Both the position numbers and the translations under genes were made by a program. Below, piece after piece: positions 33,840-42,007 of a DNA stretch of 42,798 nt. The notes under the pieces are model-generated. The model was given only the letters and a program-made list of their open reading frames with translations, had not been told where the DNA came from and ran no database searches. The stretch is taken from assembly GCA_030841035.1 (NCBI GenBank), contig JAVEDI010000008.1:1-42798 (forward strand). The letters run 5' to 3'. Source of the stretch: Actinomycetota bacterium. Its GTDB lineage: Bacteria > Actinomycetota > Actinomycetes > JACCUZ01. Numbering within the stretch: position 1 is the stretch's first letter; every line of letters starts with the position of its first letter.

Positions 33840-34621
33840 CCGTGGAACAGCCGCTGCTCGGCGGCACAGCGAACCGTGGCCGGGTGGTGCGCGTCGGCGA
33901 CACGGTACGGCGTCCGTTGCGCCCGGCGAGCGCGGCGACGCACGCCCTGCTGCGGCATCTCGAGGCGGTGGGCTTCGACGGTGCGCCGCGGCTGCTCGGC
34001 GTCGACGACCGCGGTAGGGAGGTGCTGTCCTACGTCGAGGGCGAGGCGGTCGTGCCGCCGTACCCCCCCTGGGCCATGACCGATGCCGCGCTGGTCAGCG
34101 TCGCGCACCTGCTGCGTGACTACCACGACGCGACCTCGGGCTTCCGGGCAGACCGCCACGAATGGTCGTCCACCGTCCCCGCACCGTTCCGCGGTGACGG
34201 GGTGACGACGCACAACGACCCCAACCTCGACAACATCGTGTTCCGCGACGGTCGCGCCGTCGCCCTGATCGACTTCGACCTCGCCTCGCCGGGGTCGCGG
34301 GCGTGGGACGTCGCCTGCGCGGGCCGGCTGTGGGCTCCGTTGCGGGCCGCGGTCGATGTCACCGATGCGCGTCGAGGAGCCGGCGTCGAGCGCTTCCGTC
34401 GGTTCGTCGATGCCTACGGCCTGACGGGCAAGGAGCGGGCGTCGGTCGTCGAGGCCGTCCCTGAGACCCACGACTGGTGCTACGCCGTCGTGGCCGGGGG
34501 TGCGCAGGCGGGCAACGAGGGCTTCGCCGACTACTGGTGGCACGGCGGCGCCGACCGGGCGGCACGGACCCGCGCATGGTACGCCGGCAACCTCGCCGCG
34601 CTGAGGGAGTCGCTCGCCTGA
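33836..34621 (+). CDS. APH-fold phosphotransferase
   Basis: A 261-residue protein of the aminoglycoside phosphotransferase/choline kinase fold. The catalytic loop is THNDPNLDNIVF with H126 and D128, and the metal-binding ALIDFDLASPG has D146. The N-terminal lobe is short (VGDTVRRPLRPASAATHALL) and I see no clear ATP-binding lysine. The ATG overlaps the regulator stop by 4 bp, so the two are coupled. Resistance is not implied: an enzyme phosphorylating a sugar, a polyol or a related small molecule would fit the locus better, but this is inference. Confidence 0.85.
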   Translation: MTVEQPLLGGTANRGRVVRVGDTVRRPLRPASAATHALLRHLEAVGFDGAPRLLGVDDRGREVLSYVEGEAVVPPYPPWAMTDAALVSVAHLLRDYHDATSGFRADRHEWSSTVPAPFRGDGVTTHNDPNLDNIVFRDGRAVALIDFDLASPGSRAWDVACAGRLWAPLRAAVDVTDARRGAGVERFRRFVDAYGLTGKERASVVEAVPETHDWCYAVVAGGAQAGNEGFADYWWHGGADRAARTRAWYAGNLAALRESLA

Positions 34622-34670
34622 GCGCCCGGCGTCGGCCGGCGCGACGCCGGACCGTGGGAGACTCGCCCCC

Positions 34671-35507
34671 GTGAGCCGCCCGTTCCGCCAGGTCGACGTG
34701 TTCGCGAGCACGCCGTACCGCGGCAACCCGGTGGCGGTGGTGCTGGGCGGCGACGGCCTCTCGACCGAGCAGATGCAGCGCTTCGCCCACTGGACGAACC
34801 TTTCCGAGACGACGTTCGTGCTACCTGCATCGAGCGCAGCTGCCGACTACCGGGTGCGCATCTTCACGCCGGTGAACGAGCTGCCCTTCGCCGGTCACCC
34901 GACGCTGGGCACCTGTCATGCCTGGCTCTCCGTCGGCGGCACGAGCGCCGTCGAGCGCCCCGGCGTGGTGGTGCAGGAGTGCGGCGCGGGTCTGGTCAGC
35001 GTCCGGCGGGCCGGGAACGAGCTGGCCTTCGCGGCCCCGCCGCTGGTGCGCAGCGGCGCCGTGGACGACGCCACCCTCGAGCGCGTGGTGCGACAGCTCG
35101 GCATCGACCGGGCGGACGTCGTGGACGCCCAGTGGGTCGACAACGGTCCCGGTTGGGTGGCGGTGCTGCTCGCCGACGCCGCCGCGGTCCTCGCGGTGCA
35201 GCCCGGACCTGTCGATCTGATGATCGGTGTGGTGGGGCCGCACCCGCCGGGGTCACCGGCGGCGTTCGAGGTGCGCGGCTTCTTTCCCAAGGACGGTGTG
35301 ACGGTCGAGGACCCGGTCACCGGCAGCCTCAACGCCTCGCTGGCCGAGTGGCTGCTGCGGACCGGGCGGGCGCAGGCGCCGTACGTCGCCTCCCAGGGCG
35401 CCGTGCTCGGGCGCGAGGGCCGCGTCCACGTCAGCCGCGACGACGAGGGCACGATCTGGGTCGGCGGCGCCACCGTCACCTGCGTCGCCGGCGAGGTCGA
35501 GCTCTGA
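34671..35507 (+). CDS. PhzF-family isomerase
   Basis: A 278-residue protein of the PhzF phenazine-biosynthesis-like family, diaminopimelate-epimerase-fold isomerases. The N-terminus FRQVDVFASTPYRGNPVAVVL, the active-site NLSETTFVL with catalytic E46, IFTPVNELPFAGHPTLGT, and the C-terminal FFPKDGVTVEDPVTGSLNAS and GREGRVHVS are all family marks. Phenazine genes are absent, so the natural substrate is unknown. The GTG at 34671 is chosen because it begins the conserved segment; GAGACT 7 nt upstream may be a -10 box. No Shine-Dalgarno sequence is visible. Confidence 0.92.
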   Translation: MSRPFRQVDVFASTPYRGNPVAVVLGGDGLSTEQMQRFAHWTNLSETTFVLPASSAAADYRVRIFTPVNELPFAGHPTLGTCHAWLSVGGTSAVERPGVVVQECGAGLVSVRRAGNELAFAAPPLVRSGAVDDATLERVVRQLGIDRADVVDAQWVDNGPGWVAVLLADAAAVLAVQPGPVDLMIGVVGPHPPGSPAAFEVRGFFPKDGVTVEDPVTGSLNASLAEWLLRTGRAQAPYVASQGAVLGREGRVHVSRDDEGTIWVGGATVTCVAGEVEL

Positions 35508-35531
35508 CGCGCGCCCGGCCCGACCGCTGCT

Positions 35532-35558
35532 GTGCACGCTGCACGGCTGTGCACAGCC
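35532..35558. promoter_or_regulatory. Two adjacent palindromes upstream of the dinG-type gene
   Basis: GTGCAcgcTGCAC (35532-35544) is directly followed by GGCTGTGCACAGCC (35545-35558), a 14-bp perfect palindrome. Both share TGTGCAC-like half-sites. They end 10 bp before the predicted -10 box at 35569, where a regulator could block the promoter. Confidence 0.4.
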
Positions 35559-35568
35559 CTTGCTCGGC

Positions 35569-35574
35569 TAGCCT
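35569..35574 (+). promoter_or_regulatory. -10 element of the dinG-type gene (leaderless)
   Basis: TAGCCT ends 8 nt before the GTG at 35583, with no ribosome binding site in between. Confidence 0.5.
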
Positions 35575-35582
35575 CGGCTGTC

Positions 35583-37595
35583 GTGCCTGCCGCCGACCCA
35601 CCTGCGCCCGACGACCGGCGCGCTGACCCGACCCGGGGTCCCTCCGTCCGGGCTCTGCTGGACGCCGCGGTGGCGGCGCTGGGCGGCCAGGAGCGCACCG
35701 GCCAGGTGCAGATGGCCGAGGCCGTCGAGGCCGCCATGCACGACCGCCGGCACCTGCTCGTGCAGGCCGGCACGGGCACCGGCAAGTCCCTGGCCTACCT
35801 GGTGCCCGCCCTGCTGCACCGGGCCGCGCAGGGCGGCCGCGACGGCTCGACAGTCGTGGTCGCGACGGCGACGATCGCCTTGCAGAACCAGATCGTCGAG
35901 CGCGACCTGCCGGCGCTGCTCGACGCGGTCGAGCCGCTGCTCGGGCGGCGCCCGTCCTACGCCATCCTCAAGGGCCGCTCCAACTACCTGTGCAGGAACA
36001 AGGTCTTCGGCGGCATGCCCGAGGATCCCGAGGACGCCCTGTTCGACGCGTCGCCCACGACGTCCCTCGGCCGCGACGTCGTGCTGCTGCGGGGGTGGGG
36101 CGAGCAGACCGAGACCGGTGACCGCGACGAGCTGGACCCGGGCGTTGCCGACCGCGCGTGGCGTCAGGTCAGCGTGACGGCGCGCGAGTGCCTCGGAGCC
36201 GCCAGGTGTCCCTTCGGTCCCGTGTGCTTCGCCGAGCTGGCACGCGACCGGGCCGGCGAGTCGGAGATCGTGGTCACCAACCACGCGCTGCTCGCGATCG
36301 ACGCCCTCGAGAGCTTCGCCGTGCTGCCCGATCACGACGTGGTGATCGTCGACGAGGGGCACGAGCTCGTCGACCGCGTGACCGGGGTCGCCACGGACGA
36401 GCTCACGCCCGCCATGGTCGCGCGGGCGGCCGCACGGGCCGCGCGACTCGTCGAGGGCACCGAGGACCTCGCCGCGGCGGGGGAGGCCCTCGAGGGCGTG
36501 CTCGCGAGCGCCGAGGAGGGACGCATCGTCGAGCTGCCGGAGGCCCTCGCCGCGGCGATCGCGCGGGTGCGCGACGCGGCCGGCTCGGTGACCGGCGAGC
36601 TGGCCCGGGTCAGGGGCGACGACGAGGGTGCCCGCAAGGTGGCCCAGGCAGCCGTCGGCGCGGTCCATGACACCGCCGGGCGCATCGTGGGCCACTCGGC
36701 CCACGACGTGGCGTGGCTCGCTCGCGACCGCCGCGCGCAGCGCGCCGGCGCGACACTGCACGTTGCCCCGCTGGCGGTCGACGGCCTGCTGCGCGAGGCG
36801 CTCTTCGGTCGGCGCACGGTCGTGCTCACCAGCGCGACCCTGCAGCTGGGCGGCAGCTTCGAGCCGGTGGCCCGGCAGCTCGGGCTGACGCGCGAGGCCG
36901 CCGCCGACTGGGACGGTCTCGACGTCGGGTCGCCCTTCGACTACCAGCGCCAGGGCATCCTCTACGTCGCACGCGGGCTGCCACCCCCGGGGCGCGACGG
37001 CGCCTCGTCCGCGGCGATGGACGAGCTGGCGGCTCTCATCGAGGCCGCGGGTGGCCGCACCCTCGGGCTGTTCTCGTCGATGCGCGGCGCCGAGGCGGCG
37101 GCCGAGCAGATGCGCGCCCGGTTGCAGGTCCCGGTCCTGCTGCAGGGCGAGGAGCGGACGGCGACCCTGGTGCGGCGGTTCGCGGCCGACGAGCCCACGT
37201 GCCTGTTCGGCACCCTGTCGCTGTGGCAGGGCGTGGACGTCCCCGGTGCCGCCTGCCAGCTGGTCGTGATCGACCGTATCCCGTTCCCGCGCCCCGACGA
37301 CCCGCTCATGTCGGCACGGGCTCAGGCCGTCAACGAGGCAGGCGGCAACGGCTTCATGACCGTCTCGGCGACGCACGCCGCCCTGCGCCTGGCTCAGGGC
37401 GCGGGGCGGCTGATCCGTCGCGGGAGCGACCGAGGAGTGGTGGCCGTGCTCGACCCCCGGCTGGTGAGCGCGCGGTACGGCGACTTCCTGCGCGCCTCGC
37501 TGCCCCCCTTCTGGCTCACCTGCGACCGTGACACCGTGGCCGCTGCGCTGCAGCGGATCAGCGGCGCCCCGCCCCGCGCGGCGTCGCCTGCGTGA
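35583..37595 (+). CDS. dinG: DinG-type ATP-dependent DNA helicase
   Basis: A 670-residue XPD/DinG-type superfamily 2 helicase that unwinds DNA 5'-3' during repair. Walker A is AGTGTGKS with K68. The four cysteines of an iron-sulfur cluster are C137, C203, C209 and C215. The Walker B box is DEGH at 257-260. The second helicase half shows LTSATLQLGG, LGLFSSMRGAEAAAEQM, FGTLSLWQGVDVPGAACQLV, and RLAQGAGRLIRR (motif VI). The GTG at 35583 is favoured by the -10 box; the frame back to 35532 crosses the palindromes. Its 3' end overlaps the convergent nuclease gene by 38 bp. dinG-like genes often lie close to hflX in actinomycetes. Confidence 0.93.
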   Translation: MPAADPPAPDDRRADPTRGPSVRALLDAAVAALGGQERTGQVQMAEAVEAAMHDRRHLLVQAGTGTGKSLAYLVPALLHRAAQGGRDGSTVVVATATIALQNQIVERDLPALLDAVEPLLGRRPSYAILKGRSNYLCRNKVFGGMPEDPEDALFDASPTTSLGRDVVLLRGWGEQTETGDRDELDPGVADRAWRQVSVTARECLGAARCPFGPVCFAELARDRAGESEIVVTNHALLAIDALESFAVLPDHDVVIVDEGHELVDRVTGVATDELTPAMVARAAARAARLVEGTEDLAAAGEALEGVLASAEEGRIVELPEALAAAIARVRDAAGSVTGELARVRGDDEGARKVAQAAVGAVHDTAGRIVGHSAHDVAWLARDRRAQRAGATLHVAPLAVDGLLREALFGRRTVVLTSATLQLGGSFEPVARQLGLTREAAADWDGLDVGSPFDYQRQGILYVARGLPPPGRDGASSAAMDELAALIEAAGGRTLGLFSSMRGAEAAAEQMRARLQVPVLLQGEERTATLVRRFAADEPTCLFGTLSLWQGVDVPGAACQLVVIDRIPFPRPDDPLMSARAQAVNEAGGNGFMTVSATHAALRLAQGAGRLIRRGSDRGVVAVLDPRLVSARYGDFLRASLPPFWLTCDRDTVAAALQRISGAPPRAASPA

Positions 37596-40209
37596 CCTGT
37601 CGGGCCTCTGCTCTGCCGGCCCGCACGGTGCACACGTTGCGCTGGTTGCTGCTGAACGTGTTGTGCTCGGCCTCGGCCCGCCGGCCCGCCTGGTAGAAGA
37701 GCACGCCGCACGACTCGGCGCCGGCCGGGCCGGTGTAGAAGTTGTCCGTCACGACGTTGCGCTCGACGCGCGCCGTGGCGCCGAAGCCCACCTGCACACC
37801 GTTCTGTGCGATCTCGGGCACCCTGCCGAGCCCGGCCACGGTGTTGTCGAAGATGCCGCCCGCGACGGAGCCGCTCAGGACGATGCCGCCCTTCTGGTAG
37901 CCGCGCACCTCGTTGGCGGTGACGGCGACGTACACGTCGTGTCCGCCGGGCCCGAACGGCTCGTTGCGCACCTCGATCGCGTTGCCCTCCTGGCAGCCGC
38001 TGCCGGCTTGCGCCAGGCCCAGCACCCGGTTGTGGTCCAGGACACCACCGGCACCGTCGAGCAGCAGCCCGCGCAGCCGCTCCGTGCCCGCGTCACAGAC
38101 GTCGCCCAGCTGGTGGGCCCGCACCGTCAGGCGACGGATGTTGGCGACGCGACCGGCGTTGGTGACCACGGCACCGCGGAAGTGCCCCCCGGCCGGGTCG
38201 TAGGCGGTGATCGTGTGGCCGGCGCCGTCGAGCGTCATGCCGTCCGGGACCGTCACCGTCGTACTCGTGGAGCAGTCGCCGAGCAGCCGTCGCGTCCGGT
38301 TGGCCGCGTCGTCCTGGAACTGGCAGCGGCCCAGGTCGACACCGAGCACCACCGGGTCGTGGTCGGACGAGCGGTAGGCCGTCGGCGTGTAGCGGTCGTC
38401 GGGCTTGAACTCGGTGTTGTAGTCGATGACCGACGGTTCGTCGGCGTTGATGTGCCACTCCGTGGCACCGACGACCTGGCGCTCGGCCGAAGCCGTCGCG
38501 AGTCCGTGGTCGAGGTAGCCGGACAAGCCGTCGAACACGTAGGAGTAGGCGTCGGCGCCGACGAACCGCCCGATCTGGTCGTGCAGGCCGCTCGATGTCA
38601 GTGTCTCGATCGGGTCCTCGTGCCCGTAGGAGTTGAAGTCGCCGATCGCGAGCACGTCGGGATCGCCTGACCTGGCCTGCACGGTGTCGATGAACGTCCG
38701 CAGCCGTTCGGCCTGCTGGACCCGCCGGGCGTTCCAGCAGCCCTGGCCGTCACCGCTGTCGGTGTTGCCGGCGCGGTCCGGGTCGGTCGCGGTGGGGCAC
38801 GAGCCTTTCGACTTCAGGTGGTTGACGAGCACGTTGACCGTCTCGCCGTTGGCCAGCAGCCGGAACGTCTGTGCGAGCGGTGGCCGGTTGTTGACCGGGT
38901 CGGGGTCGCTGATCGAGTCGCCGACGGTCGCCACCCGCGTCGGCTGGTAGATCATCGCAACCTTGATCGCGTCGCTACCCGTACCCGTCGCCGGGTCGGT
39001 CACGGCGGCGTAGCGCCCGGGGTCGCCGAGGTAGTCGTTGAGCCCGTCGACCAGGTTCTGCACCGCGTCGGTGCCGGGCAGGTTCTCGATCTCGCTCAGG
39101 CCGAACACGTCGGCGTCGATGGCCGACATCGCTGCGAAGATCTTGGTGCGCTGCCGGTCGAACTCCGTCGCCGTGTTGGCCCCGCGGGGCTGCAGCTGGC
39201 CGCTGGGCGTGCTGCCGTCGTCCAGCGTCGTGAAGTAGTTCAGCACGTTGAAGAAGGCCACCGTCAGGTTGCCGCCGACCGCGGCCGGCGCCGACGTACG
39301 CGTGTTGACCTCGTCGAACGTGGGGGCGTGGGTGGGCTGCAAGCGGTAGCCGCGGATCGCCGTGTTGCTGTTGACCGGCCCCTCGTCCAGGATCGCGTCG
39401 ATCCCCGAGACGGTGTCACCTGCGCGGCGGACACCGTCGGCGCCGAGGTAGGGGACCGGCGCCGGGTTCTGGGCGGTCGTCGCGTCGTCGAGCACGATCA
39501 TCGACCGGCGGTTGAGAGCGGCGAGTGCGCCGGCCTCGGGTGACCCCGCGCGGAACTGGTTGGTCGGCTGGAAGAGCCGGCCGCCGTAGCCGAGCGTGAG
39601 CTGGCCGAAACGGCCCTGGAAGAAGTTCTGCTGGACGGTCAGGGTCTGGGGCAGGGTGACCTTCATGCCCTCGTAGCGCTCGAGGTCACCGTCGGTGGGG
39701 AACGAGACGGCGGTCGAGGGGATCTCGGTGCCCGTGGCGCAGACCGCCAGCTCGTCGACGGTGTCCAGCTCGGTCTGGTTCTGGAACTCGGTCACGCGAC
39801 CATGGACGTGCACCGTGTCGCCCTCGTGCACGTCCAGGCCGGACAGCGGGCTGGACGGCGGCACGAAGACGAAGATGCCCTCCGAGGTCAGCGGGTCGTC
39901 GTCGGGCGCCGGGTCCTGGATGAAGAAGCCGCGCATTCCGGCGTTGCCCTGGAAGTCACCGGTCACGACCCCCTCGGTGGTGCGCGGCTGGTTGGTGGCC
40001 GGGCTCGTCGCCCCGCTGCCCTGCAGGACGTGGATCGGGGTGACGTCGGCGCCGCAGGCGGAGACGGCCGACGAGCGGGTGGCCGTGGCAGCCAGTGCGG
40101 TGGCGAGCAGCGCGAGGGTGGCGAGCAGGGCCAGCGTGGCGCGACCGGCGGGCGTCCGCCCGGGGCGGGTGCGCAGGGCTGCGGCAGGGGTGGGGGCAGG
40201 CAGGGTCAC
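37558..40209 (-). CDS. Secreted ExeM/NucH-type nuclease with C-terminal beta-helix region
   Basis: An 883-residue extracellular nuclease. A signal peptide (about residues 1-48) is followed by an OB-fold-like region (about 50-165, GVVTGDFQGNAGMRGFFIQDP and EGDTVHVHGRVTEFQNQTEL). The endonuclease/exonuclease/phosphatase domain (about 310-600) has FFNVLNYFTTLDDG, LSEIENLPGTDAVQ, VNHLKSKGS, IGDFNSYGHEDPIE and YRSSDHDPVVLG. The last 280 residues (TLDGAGHTITAYD, GLLLDGAGGVLDHNRV, VTANEVRGYQKGGIVLSG) look like a right-handed beta-helix. The GTG at 40209 has GGAGGA 5 nt upstream; the frame to 40401 is longer but lacks a signal peptide start. Confidence 0.9.
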   Translation of the reverse strand: MTLPAPTPAAALRTRPGRTPAGRATLALLATLALLATALAATATRSSAVSACGADVTPIHVLQGSGATSPATNQPRTTEGVVTGDFQGNAGMRGFFIQDPAPDDDPLTSEGIFVFVPPSSPLSGLDVHEGDTVHVHGRVTEFQNQTELDTVDELAVCATGTEIPSTAVSFPTDGDLERYEGMKVTLPQTLTVQQNFFQGRFGQLTLGYGGRLFQPTNQFRAGSPEAGALAALNRRSMIVLDDATTAQNPAPVPYLGADGVRRAGDTVSGIDAILDEGPVNSNTAIRGYRLQPTHAPTFDEVNTRTSAPAAVGGNLTVAFFNVLNYFTTLDDGSTPSGQLQPRGANTATEFDRQRTKIFAAMSAIDADVFGLSEIENLPGTDAVQNLVDGLNDYLGDPGRYAAVTDPATGTGSDAIKVAMIYQPTRVATVGDSISDPDPVNNRPPLAQTFRLLANGETVNVLVNHLKSKGSCPTATDPDRAGNTDSGDGQGCWNARRVQQAERLRTFIDTVQARSGDPDVLAIGDFNSYGHEDPIETLTSSGLHDQIGRFVGADAYSYVFDGLSGYLDHGLATASAERQVVGATEWHINADEPSVIDYNTEFKPDDRYTPTAYRSSDHDPVVLGVDLGRCQFQDDAANRTRRLLGDCSTSTTVTVPDGMTLDGAGHTITAYDPAGGHFRGAVVTNAGRVANIRRLTVRAHQLGDVCDAGTERLRGLLLDGAGGVLDHNRVLGLAQAGSGCQEGNAIEVRNEPFGPGGHDVYVAVTANEVRGYQKGGIVLSGSVAGGIFDNTVAGLGRVPEIAQNGVQVGFGATARVERNVVTDNFYTGPAGAESCGVLFYQAGRRAEAEHNTFSSNQRNVCTVRAGRAEARQVTQATPRGAGRR

Positions 40210-40330
40210 GAAGGTCCTCCGTGGGTGAAGGGCGCCCGGGGGTCTCCCAAGGGGTCGGGGAGGAACGTAACGGGCGAAGGTGACCTGTCGGAAGTGTCCG
40301 GATGACGATCGGGCGTCCAGGTGCGGCACC

Positions 40331-41338
40331 ATGCACGTCATGCCGGGCGCCGACACGGGACTCTCGACGATCATCAGGCCGATGCTGGCGACGCCCGGCA
40401 CGCTGCCGGCACCCTCCGAGGAGGACCGCTGGGCGTTCGAGATGAAGTGGGACGGCGTCCGTGCGGTCGCCTACGTCGACCCCCGGGCGCCGCGGGACGC
40501 CGCCCTGCGGCTGATGACGCGCAACGACCGCGAGGTGCAGGCGACGTACCCCGAGCTGCGCGCTGTGCTCGAGGCGGTGGGCGGCCACCGGGCCGTCCTG
40601 GACGGGGAGGTCGTCGCGCTCGACCGCAGCGGGCGCCCCAGCTTCGGGCAGCTGCAGGCCCGCATGCACGTCCAGCACCCGTCGCGGGCCCTGCTCGCGC
40701 GCGTGCCGGTGACCTACCTCGTCTTCGACCTGCTGCACCTGGACGGCACCTCGCTGCTCGCCCAGCCCTACGACGAGCGTCGGCGCACGCTGCTCGCGCT
40801 CGGCCTGGAGGCCGAGCGGGTCGCCACGCCCCCGGCGTTCGAGGGCGACGGCGCGGCCGCGCTCGCGGCGTCGGCGTTGCAGGGGCTGGAGGGGGTCCTC
40901 GCCAAGCGGCGCGACTCGCCGTACCTGCCCGGCCGGCGGTCGCCGGCGTGGGTGAAGGTCAAGCACGTGCGTACCCAGGAGGTGGTCGTGGCGGGCTGGC
41001 AGCCGGGGGAGGGCCGCCGCGAGGGCGGCATCGGCTCGCTGCTGCTCGGGGTCCACGACGAGCAGGGCAGGTTGGTCTATGCCGGCCACGTCGGCACCGG
41101 CTTCACCCAGCGGGCGCTCGACGACCTCGCCGCCAGGCTGCGGCCGCTGGCCCGCACGACCTCGCCGCTGGCCGACGAGGTGCCCCGGGCGCAGGCGAAG
41201 AACGCCCACTGGGTCACGCCACGGGTGGTCGGCGAGGTGGCGTTCAGCGAGTGGACCCGCGACCGGCGCCTGCGCCATCCGAGCTGGAGGGGCCTGCGGG
41301 TGGACAAGTCCGCGCACGACGTGGTGCCCGAGAGCTGA
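40331..41338 (+). CDS. Stand-alone ATP-dependent DNA ligase (LigD/LigC-like)
   Basis: A 335-residue ligase. The adenylation motif EMKWDGVRA has catalytic K39, followed by LDGEVVALDRSGRPSFGQLQ, TYLVFDLLHLDG, LEGVLAKRRDSPYLPGRRSPAWVKVKH (motifs IV and V) and an OB-fold domain with GSLLLGVHDEQGRLVYAGHVGTGFT. It resembles the ligase domain of actinobacterial LigD or the separate LigC enzymes used in non-homologous end joining; no Ku or polymerase domain is in the window. The ATG at 40331 follows AGGTG at 8 nt; an ATG 9 nt later (40340) is the alternative. It diverges from the nuclease gene. Confidence 0.92.
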   Translation: MHVMPGADTGLSTIIRPMLATPGTLPAPSEEDRWAFEMKWDGVRAVAYVDPRAPRDAALRLMTRNDREVQATYPELRAVLEAVGGHRAVLDGEVVALDRSGRPSFGQLQARMHVQHPSRALLARVPVTYLVFDLLHLDGTSLLAQPYDERRRTLLALGLEAERVATPPAFEGDGAAALAASALQGLEGVLAKRRDSPYLPGRRSPAWVKVKHVRTQEVVVAGWQPGEGRREGGIGSLLLGVHDEQGRLVYAGHVGTGFTQRALDDLAARLRPLARTTSPLADEVPRAQAKNAHWVTPRVVGEVAFSEWTRDRRLRHPSWRGLRVDKSAHDVVPES

Positions 41339-41362
41339 GTCCGCCCTCGTGGCGTCACCGGT

Positions 41363-41368
41363 TACGGT
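41363..41368 (+). promoter_or_regulatory. -10 element of the YbhB-type gene (leaderless)
   Basis: TACGGT ends 6 nt before the GTG at 41375. If real it supports that start over the in-frame ATG at 41405. Confidence 0.45.
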
Positions 41369-41374
41369 CAAGAG

Positions 41375-42007
41375 GTGCCCGCACCCCTCCCGTTCGATAG
41401 GCCCATGGTCGCGCAGCCGGGCGGTGCACGACCACCGGCCTATCGGAGGCCGCGGCGGGCCGTCCTGCTGGTCGGCGTGGCGGCGCTGCCGGTGCTGCTG
41501 GCCGGCTGCGGCTTCGTGAACGCCAAGGAGCGCCCCACCGGCAACGGCACGCCGACGGCGTCGCTGACCGTGACGAGCAGCGCGTTCGCCGACGGGGCGG
41601 TGATCCCGCGGGCGTTCACCTGCAAGGGCGCGGACGTCTCCCCGCCGCTGCAGTGGTCCGGCGTCCCTTCCGGCGCCCGCTCGCTGGCTCTGGTCGTCGA
41701 CGACCCCGACGCGCCCGGCGGGACGTTCACCCACTGGGTCGTGTTCGACATCGACCCGACGGCGACCTCGCTCGCAGCCGACGCGGTGCCGCCCGGCGCC
41801 CGACAGGCCCGCAACAGTGCCGGGCACGCCAGGTACGACGGTCCGTGCCCGCCCAGCGGGAGGCACCACTACCGGTTCCGCGTCTACGTGCTGCGCTCAC
41901 CGTTGACCGTGCCGAACGGCGCCGACAAGGACCAGGTGCTCTCGGCGATCGACGCCAAGGGGCTGGCCGACGGCACGCTGACCGGCACGTTCGCCGCCGG
42001 AGGCTAG
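41375..42007 (+). CDS. YbhB/YbcL (RKIP/PEBP-type) lipoprotein
   Basis: A 210-residue protein with an N-terminal hydrophobic segment ending in the lipobox LLAGC (about residues 43-47), so probably a lipoprotein. It carries the bacterial Raf-kinase-inhibitor-like fold: FTCKGADVSPPLQWSGVP, LALVVDDPDAPGGTFTHWVVF, ARNSAGHARYDGPCPPSGRHHYRFRVYVL and a C-terminal GTLTGTF. The function of the family is unclear. The GTG at 41375 is supported by the -10 box; the ATG at 41405 would also keep the signal peptide. Its stop TAG overlaps the convergent transposase stop by 3 bp, so an insertion sequence abuts the gene end. Confidence 0.88.
   Translation: MPAPLPFDRPMVAQPGGARPPAYRRPRRAVLLVGVAALPVLLAGCGFVNAKERPTGNGTPTASLTVTSSAFADGAVIPRAFTCKGADVSPPLQWSGVPSGARSLALVVDDPDAPGGTFTHWVVFDIDPTATSLAADAVPPGARQARNSAGHARYDGPCPPSGRHHYRFRVYVLRSPLTVPNGADKDQVLSAIDAKGLADGTLTGTFAAGG

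Noticed and set aside
33836-34621. An aminoglycoside resistance gene
   Set aside because: The fold is shared with many metabolic kinases, and the coupling to a polyol regulator argues against a resistance role.
34671-35507. A phenazine biosynthesis cluster
   Set aside because: Only the PhzF-fold gene is present; no other phz genes are nearby.
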